A program made the translations under genes and the position numbers. From assembly GCF_000350225.1 (NCBI RefSeq), contig NW_005179127.1, positions 1 to 64,000 of the forward strand: 64,000 bases of DNA. Reading direction: 5' to 3'. This DNA is from Chondrus crispus (taxonomy: Eukaryota; Rhodophyta; Florideophyceae; Gigartinales; Gigartinaceae). Positions within the stretch are counted from its first letter, which is position 1; each line of letters opens with the position of its first letter. Positions 29,434 to 39,970 of this stretch are shown one piece after another. The notes beneath the pieces were generated by a model. The model searched no databases. It saw only the letters and a list, made by a program, of their open reading frames with translations, and was not told where the DNA came from.

Positions 29434-29737
29434 ATCGAGCAGCAGGTGCTCGAAGAGATAGAAGGGGTGGATCGGTTGAGTTAGACGGACTACCGAGATA
29501 AGGCGAATTGACTAATGTGTGCTTCTCTTTTTGCCTCGCAGGAAGATGTGGCAGGCATGGAGGAGATGTACTGAAGAGAACATTGGATTGATCACAATCC
29601 GCCTTTTCGGATACACGTGTCAAACGAAACGCGCACGTGGCCAAGTACAGGACGGTATGTGTGCGCCGCACACATATGCTGGTTTGCGCATACTGGGCGC
29701 AAAGAAATATCGCCCCTTTAAAGTTTACATTGGGCGC

Positions 29738-29782
29738 CTCCGGAAATTATTTTTTGTGTCAGAGTCATATTTTTCTTTTTTG
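29738..29782 (+). repeat. Left copy of a ~45-base direct repeat flanking the nest
   Basis: CTCCGGAAATTA, then GTGTCAGAGTCATATTTTTC and a T run. The partner is at 62751-62795 in the same orientation with a few differences. The neighbouring sequences are not similar. Confidence 0.7.
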
Positions 29783-30210
29783 TGAACAAAAAATGAGTTT
29801 TACCACGGAAATGCTTGCGCACATAATGTGCGTCCCCCTACTGTACGCATGCTTTGAACTCGTTCCTAACGACGAGCACGGTGTGTCAGGGTCGCTCCTA
29901 ACGACGAGCACGGCACCGGACGCCGGCGATGACGCCGTCGGAGCTCTATCTACAGTGTGTGCTGTGAGCTAAGCTCAATCATGATGGTGTTTTCACCGAG
30001 CAGCCACCGTCAGAACCATGAATGACCAAATGGCTATTCTATTGCTACTTCTCATTCAGAGCCATGCTCGGTAGGATGTAGATGTCGAGTCTCGTCGGTC
30101 GGGCGGCGGCCGACGCTTTCTCTGTGTACAGTAAATTTGGATTGTACGCGCGCACATTTTGACATTTGTGCGATACACATTTAACCTAGCATGGGGTCGC
30201 CCGTCCGAGA

Positions 30211-30244
30211 AAACGGCGCGTTGTGTGTGCACAACGCGCCGTTT
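30211..30244. repeat. Perfect 15-bp GC-rich hairpin
   Basis: AAACGGCGCGTTGTG (30211-30225) pairs exactly with 30230-30244 around the loop TGTG. It lies about 65 bases before the likely start of the broken copia element. Confidence 0.7.
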
Positions 30245-30309
30245 GTGTGTCACAAAATCCCGATTTGGTCAACACAATTTGCGATTTTAGAATTTCAGGA
30301 GTCGCCCAT

Positions 30310-33300
30310 TGTTAGATAAATAAATGACTTGCGCAAACCTCTGATTGGACGTATTTTCTTGCCGAAATGCCCCGACAAAAAAAGGACCGTAAAGACATTC
30401 TCGGCGAAGCGCATCTTGTCTTTCTTTCCACCGCATCAAGATATCGATGTGGGAAGATAGAAATTGCACTTTATTTGGTTAGCCCTAAATCTGGAAAAAA
30501 GGGAAATTATCCGTTCGACGCGCCGGCGGGAAATCCGGATATATAAAAATCCGAGGGCGGTATCCCGACCGACCCTCGGGGGTAACTTGCTACCCTCCGA
30601 CAGCGCCGGCGAAAAGTCTCGAGACTCGACATCCGAAGTATCCCCATCCCCCTCGCTCTCGCGACTCCTTTCCCCCGCCGCTGCGTGCGACGAGCGCGGC
30701 TACTACTAACCTCATCGTTCCCGTTCTCCCACAGTTATGGGCCCAGGGGGAAAGATGAGTAAATTATCAGGATTCTTCGACCCGCCTCTCTTCGCCGCCG
30801 ATGGCGATCTTGAAGCCTGGCGCAAGAAGGTTGGACAGTGGGTCGACTCACTTAAAGTCGCCCACGACCAAGGCACCGATCGCACTTTTCAGACGATGTT
30901 CAAGCTCCTCGGACGAACGCTCTATGAGCGCGGCCTTCCGGAAGCTCAGAAGGCAATCGTCGATGAAGCCCAGTCCAAAGGACAGCTTGACTACCTTCAG
31001 ATGGATGATCCCGTGCAAGCGGCACTCTCCATCGTCGAGCTTGTCGCTGTAGACCCACCGATTGCCATGGTCACAAGGCTCATCGCATCATACCAGAAGG
31101 TCACCTCGTGTCGCCGAGACAGGAACGAGAAGCTCTCCAGCTTCGTCTCGAGGTTCCGAGGTTTGGCAGCCAAGCACTTGCTGCACGCCAACACTTCTTC
31201 TTCTTCGCAGATAGGTGAAGTTTTGGCGATTACCCTCCTCAATAACGCAAACATAGAGGAGGGAACGTTGACCAATGCCAAGCTCCAACTAATTTCGCAT
31301 GCAGAAGCCCGAAACAAGGAGGAGTCGGCAGTCGTCGACACCGAAAAGGTATCCAAGGTGCATCTCGAGGAAGTCCTCAAGATATCCGAGAAGCTGAAGA
31401 AGGTTGACGTTCCACTCCGCGAGTCAGAGTCCACGGCCGATGATTACAAGAAGGCTCTGTCCGACTTCAGATCGCAAACAATCAGCTTCATCCGCTCCTT
31501 GGACATTGCAGTCGAAGACCTAAAGGTGACTGCAGAGAATAATGCTGCGAAGACGTCAGTGGCAGACTCTTTCCTGCCGCGGCATACTTCTTGCAGGCTC
31601 AACCTTGACGACGCGGTGATCGTGCTGAGGAATCTGACCCAGACAACGTCAATGGATGCTCCTCAGTTCTCTATGAAGGACGTCCAAGCCTTAGTTGACC
31701 GCAAGGTCAAGTCTCTCATTGGCACCCATGGCAAGCCTGGCCCTGCAAGCATCTTCTACAGACTCTCTGAAGTCGGCTCACGTCACGGGCAGAAGAAGGA
31801 CACTCGAATGGGTCCACCCTCTAGCCGTCGTAACGCATCTCGAGGCAGTCGCAAGAGGCAGCTGCCTTCTGATCACGAGACCCAGTCCATTTGCTCTGAC
31901 TGCGGAGAGCGTGGTCACTACAGAGGGGCAGCAGAGTGCAAGGAACCTAGCGCCTTCACTAAGAAAAAGAGGACGCGCCGAGACCCCAGTGACGGCGGCT
32001 CCGGGGCACATCCCTCGTTTTTTCGGAGAGGCTCCGGCGGCTCGTCAAACAGGCAAGCCTAGTCAGCCATCCCGGAGCCTCCTCGGATATCAATCCGAGA
32101 ATCCCGGATCCAAATCCCATTATTGATCCGGGATGTCCCAGAAGTGTTGGAGGAATTTCTTGCGCCGCAGCCCTCTGCACTGCCATGAACATTCCGTTTA
32201 AACTTCGAAGGCTAGACTGTGAACCGTTCTTGCACGGATATGGCAAGAATTGTAGCGACGCCGAGGTCACTATTGGAGTTTGGGACCTTCCTGTGACCGA
32301 CATGAGTGGAACGGAAGTCAAAATTCCGTTCTACGTTACGAGAGGAGATGGATTCCTTCTTCTGGGTAACGAAATCCTTCACCGTTCGTACCAGCTGGGA
32401 CCGGAGAACCTTTTGGTTATTCCAAAACGAGTGAGAAACCTCTCGTTGAAACGTCTCACGTTCAAGACATACACCGAACCAACAATGTCGAGTGACCCCG
32501 ATGCGGTTCGCACATTTCTTCTCGTCGTTCCGTCGAAAACATCCTCCTTTGTGACGTTCTTTTCCACGGAAGTCTCGTATGCGTCCACTATCCCGCCGGC
32601 AGAAACCATGAAGGCAAGGTTTCGATATGGCAGAATCGCCGGTCGCTTTGCCAACAAGCTTCATGGATATTCACACCTTGCCCTTCAAGACATGGAGACG
32701 CTGTGTCGTCGAGGAGGGGTGATGACTCCTGTGCTAAAACAAGCACTTCAGAGAGCCGTCGAGAAGTGCACTAGCTGCAAAGAAACAGGCCGCCCACTCC
32801 AATCACGGAAGATATCCTTTGGAAAATACTCGCCTCGTTCAACAACCATGTCCAACTCGACTTCTTCTTCTGTGCGGAGTTCGAGAACGCCCCCATCTTA
32901 CATATGGTGGATGTCCATACGGGTTATTCAGTAGCATCCCTGATGCGGACCCGTGAGATGGACGAAGCAGCTCGGCAATTGGAAGTCGCATGGGTAAACG
33001 TTCACGGTGCACCGTCAATCATATCGGGAGATATCGAGTTCTTCAACTCCCGTTTTGCCGACGCCCTAAGGTACTTCTCAATACGTTTTGAACCCCGTCC
33101 AGCCCGACGTCATAACAAACTCGGCGTCGTGGAGCGGAAGAATGCGGTTGTCCGTGTGCTTATCCAACGTCTTCTAAAGGATGCATCAAACTCCTCGGCG
33201 TGCAGTGTTGACTCAGTTAAAAGGAAAGACGTGGTCTCACGTGCCGTGTATCTGAGCAACATCTTATATGGAAGCAAGTCACTGAGCAGCTTCGAGATGA

Positions 33301-33371
33301 CTCGGGGTTACACCCCCTCGCTTGTTGGTCTCCCTCAAGCAAAGCTGTCCGCTGATCTCATCACTGCGCAT
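30310..33371 (+). mobile_element. Broken Ty1/copia-type element, 5' part
   Basis: A probable 5' LTR runs from TGTTAG (30310) to about 30733 (ends CCCACA), with a TATA box (TATAAAA, 30542-30548). TGG at 30738 may begin a primer-binding site. Then come gag, a protease-like region, and an integrase with HHCC zinc-binding (SHLAL, KCTSCKE) and core motifs (VDVHTGYS, SGDIEFFN, GVVERKN). Gag, protease, integrase is the copia order. The element is interrupted at 33371 by gypsy copy 1 and resumes at 46522. It is broken: reverse transcriptase, RNase H and a 3' LTR are absent from the window, and the coding part has at least two further breaks. It is older than both gypsy insertions it touches. Confidence 0.75.
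30755..32062 (+). CDS. Gag-like ORF of the broken copia element
   Basis: 435 codons from Met at 30755; an earlier ATG at 30737 would overlap the likely primer-binding site. It has a helical capsid-like region (around residues 10-180, with RFRGLAAKHLL), a charged coiled-coil-prone middle, and a C-terminal zinc knuckle CSDCGERGHYRGAAEC, followed by a basic, Gly/Ser-rich tail. Role: nucleic-acid-binding structural protein. The zinc knuckle spacing departs slightly from CX2CX4HX4C. Confidence 0.7.
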   Translation: MSKLSGFFDPPLFAADGDLEAWRKKVGQWVDSLKVAHDQGTDRTFQTMFKLLGRTLYERGLPEAQKAIVDEAQSKGQLDYLQMDDPVQAALSIVELVAVDPPIAMVTRLIASYQKVTSCRRDRNEKLSSFVSRFRGLAAKHLLHANTSSSSQIGEVLAITLLNNANIEEGTLTNAKLQLISHAEARNKEESAVVDTEKVSKVHLEEVLKISEKLKKVDVPLRESESTADDYKKALSDFRSQTISFIRSLDIAVEDLKVTAENNAAKTSVADSFLPRHTSCRLNLDDAVIVLRNLTQTTSMDAPQFSMKDVQALVDRKVKSLIGTHGKPGPASIFYRLSEVGSRHGQKKDTRMGPPSSRRNASRGSRKRQLPSDHETQSICSDCGERGHYRGAAECKEPSAFTKKKRTRRDPSDGGSGAHPSFFRRGSGGSSNRQA

Positions 33372-34033
33372 TGTGGCATAACGGCGGTTCGCGATTAGAT
33401 TTAGATCAGATCAATACGAACCACACGCGCGCACGCGTGTACCCCCACGTGTACGGAGGACGCGGGACCACACGCGTACACGTGTACGAGGCGCGTACCA
33501 CCGCTCGCACAGTACGCGTCACACACGTGTGCTGTCAGCCCCGACGGCTGACAGCATTACAGCCCGGGACGACCCGCGCTACAGTAAGTTACTACAGCAT
33601 ACCAGTACTGTAGTATTATGATAGACGCATTGTATACATTAAATACGAGAGCGACCGGCGGCGGGGTAGGTGGACAAGCACGGACTGGTCCACGACCTAC
33701 CGCCGAGGTCCGTTTTCCAGCTTAACTAACGAGCGCGATCCGCCTTCGCGCGCGTTAACCGGGACAAAGCGGGTAGGGGACAGCTGCGTACGCGAACGAG
33801 CCTAGATCCGCCTCCGCCCGTCAGCGCTGGTACGTTACCCAGCGCTGCTCCGGGGCGTCGAGGCGTAGATCGGCCCGCGCGTACGCTCGTCCCCGACCGT
33901 CCCGCTCTACCACGCTACCAGGGCCCGCTTCCCTGTCTCGTTAGCTTTGTGTTCTCCCCGTCTTCTCGCCCCTCGTACGGGTCTACGTCGAGCTAAGTAT
34001 ACACCCCTCTCCGTTGGGGAGTGTTACACTACA
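33372..34033 (+). repeat. 5' LTR, gypsy copy 1
   Basis: It begins TGTGGCATAACGG and ends ACACTACA. It is rich in palindromes: an 11-bp stem (TGCTGTCAGCC facing GGCTGACAGCA, 5-base loop), CAGCGCTG twice, and many ACGTGTAC words near the start. Confidence 0.93.
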
Positions 34034-34034
34034 G

Positions 34035-34047
34035 TGGTCTCCCGACC
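34035..34047 (+). promoter_or_regulatory. tRNA primer-binding site, gypsy copy 1
   Basis: TGGTCTCCCGACC begins one base after the 5' LTR. It starts with TGG, the complement of a tRNA CCA end, and would pair with a tRNA 3' end reading GGTCGGGAGACCA. The same sequence follows the 5' LTR of copy 2 (48096). Confidence 0.75.
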
Positions 34048-34112
34048 TAGAAGACCCCGGAGTACGTTCTTCGAGAAGACCTCTTAGGCCCTCCGCGTCC
34101 GAACGCGTTGAG

Positions 34113-36683
34113 ATGAGCCAGGAGTACGAGCCCTCGATCCGCTCCGAAGCGGCGGATCCGAGTCCGGACGCTGTGCGATCCCCATCCGCCCCGTCGGGCG
34201 ACGGCAACGCAGGTCCTCGTGACCGCGAACCGTCGCTCGGATCCTCCGAGGAAAGAGCGGCGGCGATGTTCGAACGCATAGCCGAATACATCGAGGAAGT
34301 CCGTACTTCCCTTCGGATCGATGTATCGGACCATGTATACACTCGATGTATGGCCGAGCTCCGCTCCCTGCGTGAAGGGAGGTTCGATAGAGTGACGCAG
34401 TCCTTAGAGAATCTCCGAGCACTTATCGACGAGTTACACTCGCGGATAGTGCTCGTCGAAGACTGCCGTTTCGCCTCGCCCGGACCGTCCGGGCAAGGTC
34501 GCCCTGAGAGGTCGACCTCGGTGAGACGACCCGAGGACCGAACCTCTCCGTCCGCAGAGCAATTGGGTGCTTTCGCGCACCTCTCCGCCGAGCTCAACGC
34601 CACGCGTCGGCGTGCTCGTGACATGGAACGGACCATGGCTGCAAGGCTGCCCGGTGCCCCCACGAGAGGGCCCGGTGGTACCGTACCTCCGAGCGCCGTC
34701 GCTCCGGACCGCTGGGGACCGGCTGGTGCCGACACCAGCCGAACCGCGGAAGGCAACCGCCTTCCGACAGGCGCGAATTACGCGTCTGAGACCCAAGCAT
34801 TGCCGCCTATCCCCGGAAGTAGGCGGAAGATGGAACGCGTATCGTATCGCGACGACCCTGACCGTGGAGGAACCGCCCGCGGATCCGGAGTACCGACGTA
34901 CTCTGTCGATCCCCGCTGGGGCGGCTACCCGCCGGCGAACTACGCCGAGCATCCAAGTCCGGTAGACGTCCGTACGCTACCCGTAACCCCCTTCGGCACG
35001 CTGGGTCCCGCCGAACCCGGACTCGAGCCGGTACATACGATGATCCAAGATTTCAGCGCCGTCGCTGACTATCGTATGTACCGGCTGGATAACACCTCGA
35101 GGCTCGTTACCTCGGGTGATGCGGGACGGATCGCGAAGTACGTTCAACGCTGCCGTGGGATCCGACCTACGATGAGGAGCTTTGACGGTACGGACCCGAT
35201 CCAGCTCCTACCGTTCTTGAAGGATGTCCGAATAACCTTCAACTCGCAACACCTTACCGAAGGTGTTGCGGTACGAGTCCTCGCGCACTTCCTAGAGCGC
35301 GACGCGGAGCGCCTGTATACGAGTTACACAATGCGTGGCCTCCGCGCCGGCCAACTACACGACGACGTGAGCTGGCCGGGGCTCGTGAACCAGTTCCTGA
35401 AACGCTACCTAACCGACGACGTGTTAGGTGAAGCGTACGACGCTGTCGCCACGGCGCGACAGCAATCTCATGAAACGGAGAGCACGTTCGCGGACCGGCT
35501 TGAAACTGCCGCGTTCCGGTGCACGGCGGTGTTCTCCGAACAGTCCCTTGCGCACTACTTCGTGCGGGGACTGGCACCGGCGACCCGTGCCGCAGTTTCC
35601 GAAACCGTACAGCGGCTGCCGAGCCGCCAGAAGACCGATCTTCCAACCATCCGCCGTATCGCCACGGCGGAAGGCACGACGTACCGCGCTCGGCGCGGTT
35701 TACCCCTGCCGGATACGAAACCGGCAGGGAGGGCTGGCAGGACTACGAAGTCCGCCGCCACAAGTTCGCCCGCCTCGACCCTCCACATCGGGGAGGATGA
35801 GTGGCAGGCCGACCCTGTCCTCATTACGCAAGGAGGAGGACCCGTGGGGGGACGACCCCCCTCACCGATGTCGACCGGGACGACATCCAGTTACGCGACC
35901 GCCTTCGCGGCCACTCCAAGAGTGGCAAGGGGTACGGATCCCCGGGTCGCAGAGCTCGACATCTCGAGTCGAGATGCAGGAGCCGAAGCCCCTCGCGTAC
36001 CCCTCCTCACCGATGAGGAGGCGCGGCACGCAGCGACCTTCGCCTCAACGGATGGCAGCGCGTACGTGTGCTGGCTATGCCGTACGTACGGACACGCCAT
36101 GTACGCGTGCCCGTTCTTGTCGCCGGAACAACGAATGTTCACGGCGTACAGAAACTACCGCTACCAGATGGAGACGCGCCCCGGCGCGCGTAATCTCCTC
36201 CGGCAGTCGGTCGGCGAGGGCCGCCCCCCGCGTCAAGGTTTCCCGAATCGTTCGGGTGGGGGCACACGCTTCGCCCCACGCGGAGGCGGGTATCGTCGTA
36301 ACGAACTCGATCGTCGTGATCGACCGGATTACCGCCCGTCGGACACAAGGTATCCCCGTCAAGGGGGGAGAGGGGACCGAGACCGTTCTCGGTTACCCCA
36401 ACAGGTACAAAACGCGATCATGTACCTGCAGGATTGGGTAGAGGACCCGTATCCTCTACCCACGGAGGGGCGCGAAGGAGACCCGACTCGCCTCGTCCCC
36501 CATATCCTGCGACGACCGGACGTCACAGGCCAAGGTCAGGAAGTACCCGAATACTTCGCTGACGTCGCGCGGCCGCGGTGGGGGAATCGTCCCGACCCAC
36601 GCGGCCAAGGACCCGAAGAAGACCTGGCCACCGATGGCCAGGAAGGTAGCTCAGATAGCACCGGTAGTTCGAAAAAAGGGTAA
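34113..36683 (+). CDS. Gypsy Gag, copy 1
   Basis: 856 codons from ATG 34113 (MSQEYEPS); the frame is open a little further left without ATG. The middle contains a retrotransposon gag domain (around residues 380-520; VRVLAHFLERDAERLY, then WPGLVNQFLKRYL). Near residue 660 a canonical CCHC zinc knuckle CWLCRTYGHAMYAC binds nucleic acid. N- and C-terminal parts are long, disordered, rich in Pro, Arg and Gly. It is nearly identical to the copy 2 protein. Overlapping long frames in other registers result from codon bias. Confidence 0.85.
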   Translation: MSQEYEPSIRSEAADPSPDAVRSPSAPSGDGNAGPRDREPSLGSSEERAAAMFERIAEYIEEVRTSLRIDVSDHVYTRCMAELRSLREGRFDRVTQSLENLRALIDELHSRIVLVEDCRFASPGPSGQGRPERSTSVRRPEDRTSPSAEQLGAFAHLSAELNATRRRARDMERTMAARLPGAPTRGPGGTVPPSAVAPDRWGPAGADTSRTAEGNRLPTGANYASETQALPPIPGSRRKMERVSYRDDPDRGGTARGSGVPTYSVDPRWGGYPPANYAEHPSPVDVRTLPVTPFGTLGPAEPGLEPVHTMIQDFSAVADYRMYRLDNTSRLVTSGDAGRIAKYVQRCRGIRPTMRSFDGTDPIQLLPFLKDVRITFNSQHLTEGVAVRVLAHFLERDAERLYTSYTMRGLRAGQLHDDVSWPGLVNQFLKRYLTDDVLGEAYDAVATARQQSHETESTFADRLETAAFRCTAVFSEQSLAHYFVRGLAPATRAAVSETVQRLPSRQKTDLPTIRRIATAEGTTYRARRGLPLPDTKPAGRAGRTTKSAATSSPASTLHIGEDEWQADPVLITQGGGPVGGRPPSPMSTGTTSSYATAFAATPRVARGTDPRVAELDISSRDAGAEAPRVPLLTDEEARHAATFASTDGSAYVCWLCRTYGHAMYACPFLSPEQRMFTAYRNYRYQMETRPGARNLLRQSVGEGRPPRQGFPNRSGGGTRFAPRGGGYRRNELDRRDRPDYRPSDTRYPRQGGRGDRDRSRLPQQVQNAIMYLQDWVEDPYPLPTEGREGDPTRLVPHILRRPDVTGQGQEVPEYFADVARPRWGNRPDPRGQGPEEDLATDGQEGSSDSTGSSKKG

Positions 36684-36829
36684 AGACGGTTACGTACACG
36701 CGGTCGCGTGAGCCGTCTTATCCCTACGAACTAGACCAGACCGCGCGTGCTGGCCAAGGACACGGGGGGTATTGTCCGATAATACATCCCCCGTGTGCGG
36801 GAGCGAGCACGGGAACTCCTGCGGCGCCA

Positions 36830-39800
36830 ATGCAGGAGAACGGGAGCGTCGAGGCCTCCGTAAGCCCGACGCTGGAGGAGAGCACCGCCGGGACACCGTC
36901 AACCCCGGTGATGCTGAGCGAACACGAGGGAAGTAATGAAGACCGAAAGGAGCCCGTCGATCTCCTAGCTTCCGTGAGCCAAGGCCCACCAACGAACGGT
37001 CCTCCGCGTATGGACCCGAGCACTCGAGGGGGCGTCACCGAGCCGCGGACGCCCCAAGAAACGCGTAGAAGGAAGCGCAAGAGGGGTCAACACCGAAAGC
37101 GAAAGCCCCGACGGAACGACCTCACCGATAAGGTCGCGCCTAAGATAGTCGATGGCCTCGTGTGCCTCATGACGTCAAAAATATACAACGTCTTGGGCTC
37201 CGTGGCCACCGGAGGCAACGCGTTCAAGCCCCACACGATCGCCGTCGATACGTGTTCGGGGTACAACTTGGTGAGGAAGGCCGACCTTCCTCCCGACTGG
37301 ACCCGCTACGTGATACGGGACGCGCCATTACCCCGACTGGCTGGCGCGAACAGTAACCCGCTCCGACTTACGGCCGTCGTCCATCTCGTTGTCAGGTTGC
37401 GGAACACGACGTTCCGCATACCTTTCGTAGTGGCCGAACAGCTCGCTGTTCCCGTCCTACTTGGGACCGCGTTCATCGATGCCCACGTACGCAGCATAGA
37501 TATCGATGGCCAGAAGCTCGAACTTCGCCACGGTGGCTCCGTAGCCATCGTCGACGGGAAGGGGGAGCCGGCTCCCCCTACTAGGCGACGCGGACGCCAG
37601 ACGAGCCGGCCGGATGTACGCGAGGAGGCCCCGCAGGCGATCCGAATCGCCCGCTGGGTTACCATCCCCGCGATGTCACAAGCCCGAGTGCGTGTGACAA
37701 CCGCGGGGAGGGGCCTCGTGTTCTTGGAGCCCAAGCCCTCACTCCAACACCGACATGGAGTGAGGTTGACGAATGGCGTCGCAGAGGTTCTGCCGAATCA
37801 GACCTTCGATGTCATCGTCGCGAACTTCTCGCGACGGGAGAGGCGGCTTCCGAAGCACACCGTCGTGGGATACGCGAAGCGCAACCCCCTCGCGATCCTC
37901 ACGCCCGAACGGAGGGTCGCCGAGGGGATCGCGCACGCGCTACACCTGACCGACTTGACCGATCAAGTCGGAAGGGTGGGAGTTGGCCGATCCAACTCCG
38001 ACGACCAGACCACCGCGGGTGACGGAGGGGTTGACACGGACGAACGGTCACCTTTATACCACCCGACGGCGGGGGGTACTGTACCCCCACAGAATAAGGA
38101 TCCCGAAAATCCACCGATGGATTGGGAAAAAGAGATTGACTTGTCATACATCGAGGATGACAAGCTCCGTGGCCACGTACTTGAGATGCTCCGTAGGCAC
38201 TCGAGTCTGTGGAGCGGTGCGCTCGGAACTATCCGAGCAACGAAGCACCGCATTGCCCTCGAACCGGGTACGAAGCCGATACGCTCGATGCCCTACCGTA
38301 AGGGGCCCGCGATGCGCGAAATGGTCGCGAAGGAGGTCAACAAGATGTTGAACGCAGGGGTTATCGAACCCGCGAGCACCGAGTGGGCTTCCCCGGTGGT
38401 GCTCGTACCGAAGAAAGACGGCTCTCTTCGGTTCTGCGTAGACTATCGGCGTCTCAACGCGAAGACTGCAGCGGATTCGTATCCGCTGCCGCGTATGGAC
38501 GACTGCATCGACTCGTTAGGAGATGCAGCCGTCTTTACGACGTTGGACTGCAATTCCGGTTATTGGCAGATCCCGGTCGCTCCGGAGGACCGGGATAAGA
38601 CAACCTTTACGACGCACATGGGCACGTTCCGCCACCTGCGAATGCCGTTCGGACTAAAAGGGGCACCGGCCACCTTCCAACGCGCCCTGGATATTATTCT
38701 CTCACGCGTTCGCTGGCAAATATGCCTCGTCTATCTCGATGACGTTATAGTGTTCTCGCGTACGCACGCGGAACATGCGAAGCATCTCAACACTGTCTTG
38801 AGCTTGCTTGGGAGTGCCGGAATCTCCCTCAAGCTCAAGAAGTGTAGCTTCTTTCAGCCGAAGGTACACTACCTGGGGCACGTCATTTCCCCAGGTAAGT
38901 TAAGCGTGGCGGACACGGCGGCCGATGCCTTCAAGACGTTCACGTTCCCGAGGACACTTACGCAAGTGCGCTCGTTCCTCGGGGCGTGCAACGTATACCG
39001 CCGATTCGTTAAGGGGTTCGCGAAGATAGCGCGTCCTCTGACCGACATGACGCGCAAGGATGCGGATCCTGACTTCTACAACCCCACGGAGGCCCAACTG
39101 AACGCGTTCGAGAACCTCAAGAGGTGTATGATCGCTCCGCCGATCCTCGCGCTACCGCGGTACGGCCGTCCGTACATGATCGACACGGACGCGAGTGCCT
39201 ACCAGCTTGGCTGCACGCTGCTCCAGGAGCACGACCAGCCAAACGATTGGCGCCCCGTAGGCTATTGGTCCTACTCGCTGAACGACAGCGAGCGCAACTA
39301 CAGCGCCACGGAACGCGAGTGCTTCGCCGTAGTGTGGGCTGTCCGCACACTACGGCCGTACGTAGAAGGCACGAAGTTCACCGTGCGGACGGACCATGAC
39401 GCCCTCCGATGGCTCATGTCCCTCACCGAGAGTTCCGGAAGACTCACTCGGTGGCGGCTACGTCTGGCTGAATACGACTTCACCATTCAGTACCGCCCCG
39501 GGCGCGTGCATCAGGTGCCCGATGCCCTGTCACGCCTCGTGTCGCCTCGGGTCGCCGATGACCGTCGCCTCACAGTCCAGGTGGATGACGACATTCCCAC
39601 CTTCGACGGGGGTACGACCGTTCGAGACGTATCGAACGAGCTCGCGGACCACGTTTGTACCGCGAGCTGTGACCATCAGGCCGTCCATGTCTTCGTGACG
39701 ACACGGAACCAAGCCGGGTCAAGGACGAGGTCGCGCGTACGAACGCGCGACGAACCGCGAGGCGACGACGAAGCCCCCGCTCTCCAAGGACCCACTCCGT

Positions 39801-39964
39801 TTTGGGAGGAGAACGACGAGTTCGACGCCGCCGAAATCGAGCGCGCCGAAGACCCCGAAGCCGCCGCGCCCGACTCGCCGGTCGCACCACCGCAGGACGA
39901 CCTCCCGGCCCCTCTTACGATAGAGGAGATAGCCGAGGAGCAACGCGTGGATGACTTCTGCTAA
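36830..39964 (+). CDS. Gypsy Pol part 1: protease, reverse transcriptase, RNase H, copy 1
   Basis: 1044 codons. AVDTCSGYN (about residue 138) is the aspartic protease site with an unusual Cys inside the D-T-G motif. The reverse transcriptase spans about residues 490-690, with KKDGSLRFCVDYRRLN, FTTLDCNSGYWQI, the catalytic LVYLDDVIVF and HYLGHVIS. RNase H follows with MIDTDASAYQLG, SATERECFAVVWA and FTVRTDHDALRWL. RT and RNase H before integrase is the gypsy order. Confidence 0.92.
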   Translation: MQENGSVEASVSPTLEESTAGTPSTPVMLSEHEGSNEDRKEPVDLLASVSQGPPTNGPPRMDPSTRGGVTEPRTPQETRRRKRKRGQHRKRKPRRNDLTDKVAPKIVDGLVCLMTSKIYNVLGSVATGGNAFKPHTIAVDTCSGYNLVRKADLPPDWTRYVIRDAPLPRLAGANSNPLRLTAVVHLVVRLRNTTFRIPFVVAEQLAVPVLLGTAFIDAHVRSIDIDGQKLELRHGGSVAIVDGKGEPAPPTRRRGRQTSRPDVREEAPQAIRIARWVTIPAMSQARVRVTTAGRGLVFLEPKPSLQHRHGVRLTNGVAEVLPNQTFDVIVANFSRRERRLPKHTVVGYAKRNPLAILTPERRVAEGIAHALHLTDLTDQVGRVGVGRSNSDDQTTAGDGGVDTDERSPLYHPTAGGTVPPQNKDPENPPMDWEKEIDLSYIEDDKLRGHVLEMLRRHSSLWSGALGTIRATKHRIALEPGTKPIRSMPYRKGPAMREMVAKEVNKMLNAGVIEPASTEWASPVVLVPKKDGSLRFCVDYRRLNAKTAADSYPLPRMDDCIDSLGDAAVFTTLDCNSGYWQIPVAPEDRDKTTFTTHMGTFRHLRMPFGLKGAPATFQRALDIILSRVRWQICLVYLDDVIVFSRTHAEHAKHLNTVLSLLGSAGISLKLKKCSFFQPKVHYLGHVISPGKLSVADTAADAFKTFTFPRTLTQVRSFLGACNVYRRFVKGFAKIARPLTDMTRKDADPDFYNPTEAQLNAFENLKRCMIAPPILALPRYGRPYMIDTDASAYQLGCTLLQEHDQPNDWRPVGYWSYSLNDSERNYSATERECFAVVWAVRTLRPYVEGTKFTVRTDHDALRWLMSLTESSGRLTRWRLRLAEYDFTIQYRPGRVHQVPDALSRLVSPRVADDRRLTVQVDDDIPTFDGGTTVRDVSNELADHVCTASCDHQAVHVFVTTRNQAGSRTRSRVRTRDEPRGDDEAPALQGPTPFWEENDEFDAAEIERAEDPEAAAPDSPVAPPQDDLPAPLTIEEIAEEQRVDDFC

Positions 39965-39970
39965 ACCGTC

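Larger units (their letters stand above)
29434..30309. other. Intergenic left of the element nest
   Basis: Upstream region of MPDU1, then DNA without recognisable genes. It holds a short direct repeat (CTAACGACGAGCACGG twice near 29865 and 29900), a copy of a 45-base sequence also found at the right of the nest (29738), and a perfect hairpin (30211). Confidence 0.55.

Noticed and set aside
35428-36441. 337-codon frame overlapping gypsy gag in another register (also in copy 2)
   Set aside because: It overlaps a frame with clear gag and zinc-knuckle domains and is explained by its codon composition; being present in both copies is no extra evidence because the copies are nearly identical.
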